The notes: generated by a model from the sequence alone, not told the origin. DNA of 64,000 nucleotides from Thozetella sp. PMI_491 (GCA_021432635.1 MU270081.1:318318-382317), one strand, 5' to 3'; counted from the stretch's first letter, positions 35,162 through 46,676 are shown. Made by a program: numbers and translations.

Positions 35162-35694
35162 GATGAACGATGCGCAAGGTGACAGATGGAAGAAAGAAGC
35201 AGGAAGATGGACGCTGTGGAGCAAAAGTGAAACAGACTCTTGTCCTTGAGAATGGCACGGCCGACAGGCACCAACAACAGCAATGGTGGTTGTAAGGATG
35301 AGATTCGAGAGGGAAGCCGTGCCGTGTCAATCTACCACCCTGCAGATGAAGGATTCGGCCGCTGCCAACCCGGCGAATCGAGCACCTCGGTCAGTACCGA
35401 CTTGTACCCAGTACCGATTCACACAGGATACGGCACGGTACTTCCCCCAAAACAGGTGCGTAATCTCTGGGGGGGGGGGGGGGGGGTTACATTGAAAGGG
35501 CTGCAATGCCATGCGTTCTGTCACCGAGTCGAAATGCAACACTAACCACATTGTGGTAGTAGGCATCATTGCATTTTACAAGCGAGGTAGTTGCCACGCC
35601 GGCAATTTTTATCTTCCCAGACAGCTTCGTGCAGATAGAAGAATCTGATATAGCTTACGGAATACATGGCATTTCTGTATTAATAGGTCGAAGC
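35162..35694. other. intergenic region with G homopolymer
   Basis: Upstream of the PTH11-like gene and downstream of the flavin monooxygenase. It contains an unbroken run of 18 G (35469-35486) and no recognisable gene. Confidence 0.5.
35469..35486 (+). repeat. poly-G tract of 18 bases
   Basis: Eighteen consecutive G on the plus strand about 310 nt upstream of the PTH11-like start. Such tracts can form G-quadruplexes and are also prone to length error in sequencing and in replication. Confidence 0.85.
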
Positions 35695-37581
35695 CTATTG
35701 CTCGGTTCGTCGTGCGAGATACTCGTGCCACACCCTGCCTAGATCAGCAGGCCTGATCGGAGCGAACATGTTTCCTAGCCAGCCCTTCTTTCGATGCGAT
35801 GTAACACCGATTTCGTCCAGGAGCCTATCAACGTATGGAACGCTGTCAAAGGCAGCAAAGTTCCCGAGCTCGCCGTTTGACAGGTAGCGCCGCTTGTTCC
35901 AGGCAATCATGTGTGCGATATCTTCCTCCCGCTCTGCTATAGAGGGAAGCGTAAAGGCCTTGTCCCAGTAAGCCACTGCCCAGATGGCCTGGGCTTCGGC
36001 AGCGAACAATTTTGCCCCAGCAACTACGTGATTCATAAAGAGAATAGAATCGTCGTGTAGAGGAGCCATTGTGTGATACAGTCGATAGGGCGTTCGTGTT
36101 TCGTGTCTTTGGTAGTGCTTTGGCGGGTTTCTGAGCATGACGAACCGCCGGAGGATATGCTCGTCTGCCTCGCCGACGAGCTTCTCCCACTTGGCAGTTT
36201 CCTCTTGCGATTCCATATCCTTGGGATACGGCAACCCTAGCTCCACAAGCGTATTATAGTCGAACATGTCAAGGCCGTCTTTCCAGCCGGTTCCGCACAA
36301 CACAGCGTCGCAAGGGAAATGCGTGCCGCTCTTGTCGTTGAGATACAGCTCGTTTCCGCTCAAAAGTTTTACATCGCTGCGGTAAACATAGACTTTCTCC
36401 GCGATAAGAGGCCAGAAGTCGGCGAAGTGGCAGCCCCCAGCGGTCCCATTCTGCCAGATTATACTTGGAACGGTTAGTATCTACAACAGACTAAAGGAGA
36501 TAGCAAATGTCATGAAGTGTACTCACTCATTGTCATATTCTAACTTTTCAAAGCCTTTATCACTCTTTCTCTCTCGATAACCAGCATACTTGCGGACCGT
36601 GTTATCGAGAAGTGCAAAGATCTTGCTCACGAGCTTCGCGCCTAGGCTGGTGCTGTGGAGAAACCATGTCCACCACGATCGGTTGGGGATCAAGTAGCAC
36701 GGCTGCAGCGATGCCATGATCCTTGCCTGCGATGCTTCTACCCCGTTTTTATACGGCGTGGGCAGGTCGATAGGTGCGAATGCCGCAGCTCCGAGCGAGC
36801 CGTTGCCGGTTTTGCGAATAATCCATGACACAGTTTTATTCGCCTTGACTGCCTCGTACACCATATCGGCGGCCGACTTGCCTGCGCCAATGACGGAAAT
36901 GTGCTGGATCGACTTGTCTCGAATGATGTCGGATTGGCCAAAGTCAATCGAGTGGATGATCTTGCCCTGGAAATGCTCCTTGCCGGGGAAATCGGGCACC
37001 CTCGGGACCGAAGATTGGCCATTTGCCATCATGAGTCTCGAGGAGAAAACCGACCGCTGAGATTTGTTGACCGTGTTGACGCACGCCAGTCGCCATTGAC
37101 CATCGACCTTCCTAATGGACTGGACGTGGGTATTGAACTGTATCCTATCTCGTAGCGTCTGCCCTGCGTGGCTCATGTTGTCGACATAGCACTCAAGATA
37201 CTGTGTGGTATATTTAGCGCGGAACAAGTCGTGCATGCAATCCTCCTCCGGTGGGCGTTCCATCGACATATCAGAGAATTCGGCAATGCCATGTGTCCAC
37301 TGCGTCCAAAAGCTGGGATAGAGTCGTCCTGTAGAAAGTTAGAGAATAGAACGGAACCGGGTTCCAGAGCTCGCACGCTCGCTCCATACACCTCCGACAC
37401 AGTAGTCGCGCTCTAGAATAGCCAGTCGTGTCTCTGGATGAGCCTGAAGCAAGCGCTGCGCTGCGATGATCCCAGTGAGGCCCAGAGAGCCGTTAGCATC
37501 TATAATTCAAATCGGAACTCAAGACAAACCTGCGCCTAGGACAACGACGTCGAAACTGGTCGTATCGTCCGGGTGTGACAT
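35695..37581 (-). CDS. flavin-containing monooxygenase, terpenoid cluster member
   Basis: Four exons (37581-37530, 37499-37377, 37328-36527, 36463-35695) give 581 aa. The first nucleotide-binding fold begins FDVVVLGA, but the expected GxGxxG is written GADANGSLGLTG across the first splice junction; CVGGVWSER then supplies the GGxW motif of FMOs. The second dinucleotide site is HISVIGAGKSAADMVYEA, with FPGKEHFQGKIIHS as the fingerprint-like segment just before it, and the downstream AVLCGTGW is the conserved ATG motif. Class B flavin monooxygenases insert oxygen into carbon, nitrogen or sulfur centres, including Baeyer-Villiger reactions. It is convergent to nothing and sits beside the P450 and terpene synthase on the same strand as the P450, so oxidation of the terpenoid skeleton is a reasonable inference. 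Confidence 0.88.
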
Positions 37582-38244
37582 ACTGGCAGCGTGTTTGTGC
37601 GTGTCTGATAAGTCAGAGGATGAACATTCGTGGGAAAGAGGGTTGTAATGTCGAGCATAAGCGACGTGCTGACAAGCCGCCTTCAGCCAGCTGCACGCGG
37701 CAGCGCCATACTTTTTTCTTCCCCTTTCGTGAAGATGACGTATCCGACCACAATTTTCATTCGGACATTTTTGCTGCACTGTGTGTACAGGGTTTGTACA
37801 GGACGGTAGCTACGCGCCACAACTTGGCATCTGCCATCTCATCTCTCCGCAAACTTCTCGTGCACGTCCCAACTTTCATTGTCAGTCATTCCTTCTCACA
37901 GTAAAACTTGTGCTCCTTACTTTAGCCATTCGAACAGGCTAAGGTTTGTAATTTCCGTGTCGATTTTGAGGGTTCCGATTCCTGATTCCTCCGTTTAGCC
38001 CCGCCCGGGAGGAAAAGGAGAGGAGAGTGTTCTACAGAGCTAGAGTGTCGCTAGGTAAAGAGTTCCTGCTTGTTGGGTCTGTGCCTGCTTGGTAACTTGT
38101 GTGCGCTGGCACATCTTTACTTCCCTTAAGTAAATATCTTTCCTTCCTTCGATGTTTAAAAATTATCCAGGAGAGCTCAAAACCCCTTTCAAGATGGCAT
38201 TAAAATAAGGAAAGGGGCAAAAATAACGAGATACCAAAAAAGCT
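37582..38244. other. intergenic, promoter of the flavin monooxygenase
   Basis: About 660 nt with no gene. The last 90 nt before the tRNA form the first copy of the flank that is repeated beside the second tRNA. Confidence 0.45.
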
Positions 38245-38441
38245 TCTCCCCGACCGGAGTCGAACCGGTGACCTATAGATAAATATCACAGTTACAGTCT
38301 ACCGCTCTACCAACTGAGCTACAGAGAGAGAACTGATTACATAAGACAAGAGAAATCTACAAACTATGAATCATTGAAGCCTGGGACGTCACTGCGTGGG
38401 GCTGCAAGTGTACTGTATCTAGTTACTAACGTAGCTAGCTA
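38156..38441. repeat. tandem duplication unit 1 containing tRNA-Tyr
   Basis: The block starts at AAAAATTATCC, runs through the tRNA and ends after a stretch beginning AACTATGAATCA. It recurs about 410 nt further on with scattered substitutions and small indels. Similarity extends at least 80 nt on both sides of the tRNA, so the copies arose by segment duplication rather than by independent tRNA insertion. Confidence 0.8.
38245..38328 (-). tRNA. tRNA-Tyr (GUA), intron-containing, copy 1
   Basis: Read on the minus strand: acceptor stem CTCTCTG pairs with CGGGGAG plus discriminator A, the D arm is GCTC...GAGC with AGTTGGTA, the anticodon stem is GTAGA/TCTAT, the loop is CT-GTA-A, and the T arm is ACCGG-TTCGACT-CCGGT. 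The anticodon is GTA (Tyr). About 11 extra bases sit after position 37, the standard place of a nuclear tRNA intron, as expected for eukaryotic tRNA-Tyr. C1-G72 with A73 agrees with eukaryotic tyrosine identity. Confidence 0.93.
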
Positions 38442-38566
38442 CTAGAAGTAGTATGGAGATGGATTAGCTGATTAACTAGCTTAAAATCTAGTTCTAGGGG
38501 GCCGACAGGACGGGTGGCTCTCTGGCCTACATTCTCGTGATGCGTAAATATCAGAAAAACTAACTA

Positions 38567-38850
38567 CTAAAAATTATCCGGGAGAAAGGAAAAAAAATTC
38601 GAGATGGTATTGAAATAAGGAAACGAGGCAAAAGAAAAACAACAGTCAAAAAGTTTCTCCCCGACCGGAGTCGAACCGGTGACCTATAGATAAATAGTTA
38701 CAATTACAGTCTACCGCTCTACCAACTGAGCTACAGAGAGAGAATTGGTTACACAGGAAAATTTTGAAAACTATGAATCACTCAAATCTGGAACGTCACT
38801 GAGTGGGGCTACCAATGCACTGCAGCTAGCTACCAACTGCGACCAGCTGC
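38567..38850. repeat. tandem duplication unit 2 containing tRNA-Tyr
   Basis: Second copy of the tRNA-Tyr segment, same orientation. Flanks show AAAAATTATCCGGGAG on the left and AACTATGAATCACT, then CGTCACTGAGTGGGGCT, on the right, matching unit 1 with point differences. Confidence 0.8.
38656..38740 (-). tRNA. tRNA-Tyr (GUA), intron-containing, copy 2
   Basis: Mature parts are identical to copy 1: the same stems, anticodon GTA and T arm. The intron is one base longer (85 nt in all) and differs in sequence. This is what is expected if the mature tRNA is under selection while the intron drifts. Confidence 0.93.
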
Positions 38851-39506
38851 CAGCGGCAGCACGCTTCCAAACGCATCATCACCGTGATTGTAATGCACGT
38901 ATAAGGTATCAGGGGAGTACCAAATAGAACGACTAAGGCCTTAGAACAGGAATGTCAAGTGCAATGTGCGACTAAAGTCTGGCCTTCTAACCAGCCTTCA
39001 GTCTACTCTCTTTGATCTATCTATAGATAACTTCTCTAAAAGGAAGCTAATCAGAGGGTTTGAACACGAGCTTCCCTATATCAGCGTCTACAGAGGTTCA
39101 GTAAAGTACAGATACTATTATAAGGAACTTTAAGAAATACATATGCCCACCTAAAATATACATGACGGGGAATGTCTTCAGGTTCCAAGAATAGTGGGTC
39201 TAGGCTTCCATTTTCAGAAGGCTCAACATCGACACGGTGACTACCTAAGAGCGTAATGCTCTTGGTATGTTTGCATCCGTCCAAAATGAAAACGTTAACA
39301 AGCTTGCGCAGCAGAGCAAGGTGTCTTCCAGGGCCAATTATAGGTGCATATGGTGGGAGCATTGGTGACACTTCGGCCTGTCATTTTACGGGAAGAAAAA
39401 AGCGGCAAGCTTCCCGGATGATAGGTACGCATGAAAAAAAGGCTGTTCAATGTAACCCCCATCATTGCTACCCTAGCATCCGCTTCTACTCAGCTCCATA
39501 TACATA
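38851..39506. other. intergenic
   Basis: About 650 nt between the tRNA pair and the 3' end of the P450. Nothing was recognised. Confidence 0.45.
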
Positions 39507-41416
39507 CTAGCTGAAGATGATGCGCACACCCTTAGAATCCAGCCGTGCGAGAGGCACGATGTAGTCGTGGACGGCAACCACATCCGTTTCGTCCGTTTCG
39601 AACAATTCAAATCTAGGAGCGCCGGGGCGGAACAGCGCGGCTAGCATAAAGTTGATCTCCGCCATCGCTAGGTTCATGCCGATGCAGTTGCGGGAGCCTC
39701 GTGCAAACGGCACCAGATTCCGCATCATTTGCGGCGACAAATTGGCCAGCCACCGCTCGGGCACGAAACTGTACGGGTCCGGGAAGACGTCCGGGTCTGT
39801 GTGCTGGAAGTAGGCCGTCATGCCTACAGGCACCTCGGGGCAGGTTAGCGACTTGTGTTGCGTTCGGAGCGATTACACGTACCCCTGCCGGGATCGTCCA
39901 CACTTTCCCATCCCGCGTGCTCGTGTAAGACAAGTCCGCGTCGGGCGACACGCGCGGCAGCCGGTGCATGGTACCGTAGCTGTGCCTGCATGCACGTCAG
40001 AACAACCCAATCCCGGGGCATTTGTGTGACGCACCGAAGACCCTCTTTGATCAGAGCCTGTAGATAAGGCAGCTTCTCCAACTGGGACCAGACTAGCCGC
40101 CCGCCTATGTCCTTGAGCTCATCTTCCAGTCGCCCACGCATGTGTGGGTTTGATAGGAGATAGAAGGTGATAAAATGCAGTGTGCGCGCTGTGGACACCG
40201 ACCCGGCTCCCAAGAGGATCTGCGCCTCCTTCGTCAACCGCTCGACTGTTAACTCTTCTTCTGGAAGGTCACTGTCGTTCACCATGTAGCGGAACAAGGT
40301 GGGTCGCTCCCCCAAGGGTGATTCGACCTTCGTCACTTGCCGTTGTTCTTTCTCCTTGATAAGTTTCTCGATGTACTTCTCCGCGCGCTGCAGGGCACAT
40401 TAGCCGAAGCTGTATCGTCGAATTAGGCAGAGTAGACCCACAGCTTTCCACACATTGAAGCACTCGGCTTTCGGGTCTAACCAAAGAAGCACCCAGCTGG
40501 GGATGCGTCGGACTAGACTACCGGATCCTGGTAAGTTTATTTCATTTGCGGAATCGCGGAGGAGTCACGTACTGAATAACCCAGGGGAACTCGGTAAAAA
40601 GGGGTATGCACTTTATCATGGAGTGTTGTAGGTCATACCTAATTCTTTCAGCTATGAGGCTCATATATGCAAGGACCTTTTTGAACTCACCAGGCAGGCG
40701 AAAAGTTTTCGTCCTCTATAAGCTCTGCCGGATTATCTACACAAACATGGCCAACAACGTCGCCGGAAAAGGCCAGCATCGCATGGTCGAGACGGACAAT
40801 TCGGCCCGTCCCCGCAAAAGATCGGAAGCGAGCAATAAGCTTCTCTACGGCCGTGTTGATCAAGGGTTCTAACTTGGCGACTCCTAGGCGGGAAAAATAT
40901 GGCTCGATCGGCTTGCGGCGCATGCGATGCAGTTCATGGGTCTCGGAAAGGAAGAACGTGCCTATGATGTGTTCAGCAATAAGTTTCCCGCAGAAGAAGC
41001 TGCCATACCCTCAAACCCAATCCCTGAAGCGAATTGGGAGTATCCTTGGGTTCGTCGCGTGCTCCCGGATACATAGACTTTGTCGTAGAAATTCGAGTCG
41101 GCAATGGACAACTCTTTCGGGTTGATGCGTACAATCGGCCCTGGCTGATCAGCATTGTCTTGATGGGGTAGTTTGACGGTGATTTCTTACCATAAATTTT
41201 GTGCATTTTCTCAATCTCGAAGCAATACTTGGCCTGCTTGAAGTAGTCAAAGTAGAACTCGTACAAACTCGTCATAGCAGCCAGCTTTGGCCCCGGGAAG
41301 CCAGCTAGCGGAGAGAGCCATAGCCGATAGGCAACTTTGAAGACGCACTGGAGAACAAAGGCACATAAAAGACTTATCCCTATATGAGGAGACATGATTA
41401 AGGGGCGGTGGTGCAA
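39507..41416 (-). CDS. cytochrome P450 of the terpenoid cluster (trichodiene-oxygenase-like group)
   Basis: Eight exons (41416-41191, 41140-41009, 40961-40691, 40638-40573, 40517-40442, 40387-40035, 39985-39883, 39833-39507) give 517 aa. An N-terminal membrane anchor (GISLLCAFVLQCVF) is followed by LAGFPGPKLAA. HELHRMRRKPIEPYFS is the C-helix; ILLGAGSVSTARTL is the I-helix, with Gly-Ala-Gly-Ser-Val-Ser in place of AGxDT. The K-helix is IKEGLR and the heme loop is PFARGSRNCIGMNLA with the ligand Cys. IPAGVPVGMTAYFQHTDPDVF is characteristic of fungal P450s that oxidise terpenes such as trichodiene. It is divergent from the terpene synthase across 421 nt, so a shared promoter is likely. Expected reaction: hydroxylation of the cyclised terpene at the ER. 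An alternative Met lies seven codons downstream. Confidence 0.92.
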
Positions 41417-41837
41417 TGAACCGATCAGAGTAGGATGGGAAAGTATCTCAGATGTGAGATGGTGTTTGCCTCACTATTGCGGAAGTGGGCGCCAAGGTAT
41501 ACTCTTAAGTAGCAGTGCGAGACCTTAGATACCTAATTGAGAACCGTGCAGTGGGCTGTGAGCCGAGGTCATGTTTTACACCGCTTAAGAGCAACCTATA
41601 TTGCTTCAAGTCGGGGTGGGGGAGGGGGTTCAACGACCATTCCCATTCTCAAAGGGCACCTACAATCTCATGGATAACTATAAATATACAACAAAGTCCA
41701 GGCAGCCAAGAGCTGTAGCCTGAGCCGCACACTATACACTTAGCCGCTAGCGCGATCTTTATAAGCCAAAGTCCATCTACGGAGTACCCCACACCTTTGC
41801 AAGCACCATCGGTCCCTCGCCCGGGATAGCTTCAGCC
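41417..41837. promoter_or_regulatory. bidirectional promoter region between P450 and terpene synthase
   Basis: 421 nt separate the two divergent start codons. I saw no obvious inverted CGG/CCG zinc-cluster site. Co-regulation is inferred from the arrangement only. Confidence 0.4.
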
Positions 41838-44399
41838 ATGGAATACCAATATTCCAACCTTTTGGATCCGTCCCAGTACGAAACAGATGGCCTTTGCAAC
41901 GGCCTCCTGGTACGCAAGCATGTTGCCGACGACCTGGAAGAGATTGGAACTTTCAAAGCACAGCAAGACTGGAGAGACTTGGTCGCGCCTATAGCCAATT
42001 ACAAAGGAGGACTCGGCCCAAAACATAGCTTCATGGCAGTTTCGATGCCGGAATGTCTCCCTGACCGACTTGAAATCGTTTCATATGCGAATGAGTTTGC
42101 TTTCCTACATGATGGCACGTTGAGTGTGTTCTGGCAATGAACGAATACATCATGTTGACAAGGCTACAGACGTCACAGATATTTTGAGCCAGCAAGAGGT
42201 AGGTGACCCTGTGCTGGACAAGCTGCATTGGGCCTGACAGTGTGAAAGGGAGACGTCGAGAACGATGAAGTTTTGGAGGCGTTCCGCGAAGGGGCGCTCA
42301 ACGGGAAGATCGATGCTCTGAAATCAGGAAAGCGCCAGATGCAAGCGAAAATCCTGAATACGATGATCTCCATCGACCGGCCCCGGGCCTTGACCGCTAT
42401 GCGCGCCTGGGCAGCATTCGTGGAGCAAGGAGCAGGACGCCAACACCATCATCAGTTCCAAACATTGGACGAATACCTACCATACCGTACCAGAGATGTG
42501 GGTCATATGTAGGCCTTCCGATCCAGACCCAGCTCGCACGCACCGTTCTGATCCAAGCATGACGCAGGTTTTGGCATGCTCTTGTCACATTCGGTTGCGC
42601 CATTACCATCCCAGAAGACCAAATGAGCATCTGCGCGGAACTTGTGCTCCCTGCCGTTGTTGCCGCAAGCTTGACCAATGACCTCTTCTCCTACGAGAAG
42701 GAGTATGAGGCCGCCCAGGCTGCCGGGCTTCCTCATGTCGTTAACGCGCTGTGGGTGCTTACGAGCGAGCACAATATCTCGCTAGAAGCAGCCAAGGCTA
42801 TGTGCCGGCAGCGCATCAGAGAGGAAGTGGAGCAGTATGCGCGCACAGTAAAGGAAACCGCGTCTAGGAACGATATTTCGAGCGATGTGAAGAGATATAT
42901 CGAACTCATGCAGTACAGCGTCAGCGGAAACGTCGTGTGGAGTCTGCAGTGCCCTAGGTACCACAAGGATATGCAGTACAACGAACGGCAACTACTGAGG
43001 GAGAAGCAGGGCGTTGCACAGCACTCAATGACAGATCAGTTGGTTGGGCCGAAGAAACGCACATGTTTGGATTCGGAGCACACGCCCACCCCGACCAAGA
43101 GAGCCAGAACGGGCGGACATCCCGACCTGCCGGAAAACGGAACTGGGAAGGCTGTCTCTCCAAAAGATACGGCTGGCCACCTATGCCGAAATTGCAAGGG
43201 CGGTTATGGCTGGGATGTTCTCGAATTCGCGCGCGGTACTGCGCTTCCCAAGTTGGGAGAAGAAGTAAGTACACTGCGCTCTTCAGGTTCGTATTGCTGA
43301 CTATCCGGTCCAGTTTGTGCTCGAGCCTTACCGCTATGTAAGCTCGCTACCATCGAAAGGCGTTCGCGATATGGTCATCGACGGCATCAAACTCTGGCTC
43401 GGCGCGCCACCGCAGTCCACCGCCATTATTCGTAGTGTGGTCAACAGAATCCATAACAGCTCCATCATGTAAGCTGCAGAGCCGGAGCCGTGCGCCGCCC
43501 ACGCTGACGATGGGTATACTGTTTAGGCTGGACGACGTGCAAGATGGGTCACAGCTGCGACGTGGCAGCCCTTCAGCTCACGTCATTTTCGGTGAGGCGC
43601 AAACCATCAATTCAGCTACTTTCCAGTATGTGCAGGCCATTGCGGAGGTCCGGAAACTGACGAATCCGCTCTGCCTGGACATTTTCATCGACGAAATGAG
43701 CAGCTTATTCGTAGGGCAGGGGCTGGACCTGCACTGGACCAGCGAGGTGCAAAGCCCGTCTGTAGTGGAATACTTGCAGATGGTTGACGGGAGTAAGTCT
43801 CTCTGCCTGATGATAAGCCCCCCACCCTCAAACTTTGGTGCCAAGCTGACAGCGCAGAAACGGGCGGGCTCTTCCGCCTCTTAGCGCGGCTGATGGCGGC
43901 AGAATCCCCACAAAGCGATCAGGTGGCTATCGATCGCCTATGCCGGCTGCTAGGACGCTACTTCCAGATCCGTGACGACTATCAGAACCTTGTTTCGGAA
44001 GAGGTAACGTTCTCCCCAGAGCCTCAGAGCCCCAGAGACCATGAGTCCACGAGTCCACGAGCATGGCTCACGACCGAGTAGTATACGGCGCAGAAAGGAT
44101 TCTGCGAAGATCTGGACGAGGGCAAATTCTCTCTTCCCCTCATTCATGCGCTGGCGCATACGGACAAGGCCTTGCTGCTCGGAAGCCTCCTTCGCGAGCG
44201 CCGCCGAAGGGGACAATGCACCCCGGAGCAGAAACACCTTATTCTGGCACTCATGCGCGAGGCTGGTAGCCTAACGTACGTACTGCATGTGCTGCAGGCG
44301 TTGCACGCCGAGTTAAGTGCCGAGGTGGGGCGGCTCGAGCGCATCTTCGGCCAGGTCAACCACGAGATTCGCCTCATGTTGGCGCTGCTCAAAGTGTGA
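41838..44399 (+). CDS. chimeric terpene synthase: class I cyclase fused to prenyltransferase (fusicoccadiene/ophiobolin synthase type)
   Basis: Eight exons (41838-42114, 42170-42198, 42249-42508, 42568-43264, 43314-43468, 43527-43792, 43858-44003, 44082-44399) give 715 aa, close to the length of Phomopsis fusicoccadiene synthase. The cyclase half opens MEYQYSNLLDPSQYETDGLC, then YANEFAFLHDDVTD (aspartate-rich motif), NDLFSYEKE (NSE triad) and CPRYH (RY pair). A linker of about 70 residues, Thr/Pro and Lys/Arg-rich, precedes the prenyltransferase half with LDDVQDGSQLRRG (first aspartate motif), FQIRDDYQNL (second) and DEGKFSLPLIH. Family knowledge: the prenyltransferase makes GGPP or GFPP, which the cyclase turns into a polycyclic di- or sesterterpene. 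Both halves keep all metal-binding residues, so the enzyme looks active. The first intron is GC-AG. The product cannot be predicted from sequence alone. Confidence 0.95.
42115..42169 (+). other. GC-AG intron inside the aspartate-rich motif
   Basis: Reading through this point stops the frame soon after HDG. Removing 55 nt from GCACGT to CTACAG restores HDDVTD exactly and keeps the remaining exons in frame (total 2148 nt). No GT donor nearby gives an open frame. Confidence 0.85.
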
Positions 44400-44781
44400 C
44401 GGGATGCAGGATGTTTCCAACTTTGGAATGTGTCACTGGAAATGCGTCAGCCAGATATATTGGGCGGGCCGGGGAGAGGGTGGATTTGGGAATGGATCGC
44501 CGTAGAAATCTTCTGTACAAGCCTTGTTTTCCTACCCTGATATGCCGAGTATCGGGCGGCTCGCTATCTCAAACTCCATGAACCCCGCGGAAGTACCTCG
44601 AGGTACCTCAATTTAATAACAAATACGTGCTGCAGGGGGGTTGCTTTGTGCTTGCCTACCAACCAGAACAAGGTGCCGTTTTTAGCGGCATGCTCGGAGA
44701 TCGTGGTTCGCACATCCTCTATCTTTTCCGTACACTTCACCAAAAGAATGCCGCCTTGATTTTTTTTTACCGCTACTAGTT
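44400..44781. other. spacer between terpene synthase and MFS gene
   Basis: About 380 nt. It includes a run of T (44759-44768) just before the MFS start, a common feature of fungal core promoters. No gene. Confidence 0.45.
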
Positions 44782-46676
44782 ATGTCTAAGGAATCAGTTG
44801 TGAAAGATGGCGATGCCGACCCACTTGACAACATCGAGGAGCATGAGTACGCGGGCGGCCTACGCCTGGCGGCTATCGTCGCTGCTCTTGTTCTTAGCAT
44901 CTTCCTGGCATCTCTAGATACTGTGCGCCGAGTCAAGATGGTCTCCTCCACGCGTAGTTGTCTAACTTTGAGCAGACCATCGTCACCACCGCGATTCCTT
45001 CTATCACCAATGAGTTCCACAGCCTCCAAGATGTGGGCTGGTATGGCTCGGCCATGTTCTTTCCCTTGGCGGCCACGCAGTCCGTATGGGGGAAAGCGTA
45101 CAAATACCTACCCGTGAAAACTGTCTTCCTCTTGGGCATCCTTATATTTGAGGTGGGCAGTCTTATTTGCGGTACGCACTTGGACGCTAGGCTGTATCGC
45201 TTGCAGCATGCTAAAGATACGCAGCATTGGCACCCAACAGCAATGCTTTCATTGCTGGCCGGGCTGTCACGGGCACCGGCTGTGCTAGCATATTTGCGGG
45301 GTGCTTCATCATCATTTCGCTGTCTTCGAGACCGCGACTAAGACCAGCGATGACGAGTTCCCTCTCTGCCACCTTTGCCGTGGCCTCGGTGGTAGGGCCA
45401 TTAATTGGAGGCGCATTTACGCAGAATGTGACTTGGCGCTGGTGGTAAGAGGATCTCATCGTATTATGCGTACTCACAGACTGACTGACAGTAACCAGCT
45501 TCTACATCAATCTACCTTGTGGATTTATTGCAGCCATCGCTATGCTCTTTGCATTTCGAACCCCAAAGGCTGCGTCGCCAACACCCGCGAGCACGAAAGA
45601 GAAATTCTTGCAAATGGACTTTCCTGGTGCTATCCTTATTTGTGCCACCATTGTCTGCTTCACTCTTGCTTTGCGATGGGGTGGCGTTGAGAAGACATGG
45701 GCAGACTCGACCGTCGTGGGCACTCTAGTGGCCACACCGATCTTCCTAGCTCTATTTGGTATCGACCAATGGTTCCAAGGAGAAAGGGCACTGATCATGC
45801 CAAGTTTCATGAAAAATCGAGTCTTGGTCGTTGGTGCTGTTTTCGAGTTCTTGTAAGCCGTCATATCTTCGTCGCTGAGCGACTGTCGGACTGACTTGAC
45901 CTTTTAGCATTGCAGGCTGCTTCAATCTCGCTCTTTTCTTCCTTCCAATATACTTCCAGGCAGTGCGAGGTGTAACAGCGATCTCCTCTGGTGTCCGGCT
46001 CATCCCTATCATTTTGGGCTTGACCATCACCCAGATTGTAGTTGGCGGTGTCATCACTGTCACCGGCATCCACAACCCATTTCTGATCTTGGGACCTGCA
46101 ATCGCGGCGGTTGGATCAGGCTTGCTCATGCTGCTTGACGAACAATCCAGCGCGGGCCGATGGATTGGGTTTCAGATCGTACTTGGAGTTGGAGTCGGCT
46201 TTTGTCTCACCATTCCACTCATGCTCTCACAAGTCGTGGTCAAGACAAAGGATGTGTCGACAGCCACGCCTATCATTATCTGTACGTCTCCCATATGTTC
46301 TCTGGTTGCTAATGCGCTAATACTCTCCCAAGTCGCGCAATCAATGGGCAGCGCTTTCCTGCTTCCCACAGCACAAGCAGTTTTCCAAAATGAGCTTGTG
46401 AAGGCGCTTCGGCAATTGGTTCCTGATGTCGATCCCCTAGTAGTTCTGTCCGCCGGTGCAAATACCGAAGCCATTTCGAGTTTCCCTAGAGCGAGTGTAG
46501 GACGTATTGTGGAAAGTTACGATAGCGCGTTGCGGTCTACGTTCGCTATTGGTATCCCATTCGCAGGCGTAGCTTTGCTGGTTAGTTTATTCATGCCTTG
46601 GTTTAGATATCACGGTGAAACGAAAAAGCCAACCGGCGAAACTGCGCCGAGTCAAGAGGAAAAGGTTGCGGAGTAA
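44782..46676 (+). CDS. MFS efflux pump of the terpenoid cluster (DHA2, 14-TM)
   Basis: Six exons (44782-44922, 44973-45171, 45225-45444, 45499-45852, 45908-46281, 46333-46676) give 543 aa. The splice [17 protein letters not shown] rebuilds the conserved LDxTIVNTAIP of drug:H+ antiporters. Motif C appears as [12 protein letters not shown] followed by [13 protein letters not shown]. Later helices include [17 protein letters not shown] and [14 protein letters not shown], and the loop before the last helix has the usual [18 protein letters not shown]. The intron 46282-46332 is a multiple of three and open, so an unspliced reading also translates; the spliced version ([11 protein letters not shown]) fits the family better. 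The gene lies 382 nt after the terpene synthase on the same strand, and export of or self-protection from the terpenoid is the likely role. Confidence 0.92.

Noticed and set aside
38156-38850. Duplicated flanks as a transposon insertion pair or CRISPR-like repeat
   Set aside because: There are only two copies, they contain a tRNA gene, and no terminal inverted repeats or coding capacity were seen.
46282-46332. Reading the MFS gene through without the last intron
   Set aside because: The read-through is open, but the inserted residues break the conserved helix; GTACGT donor and CCCAAG acceptor support splicing.
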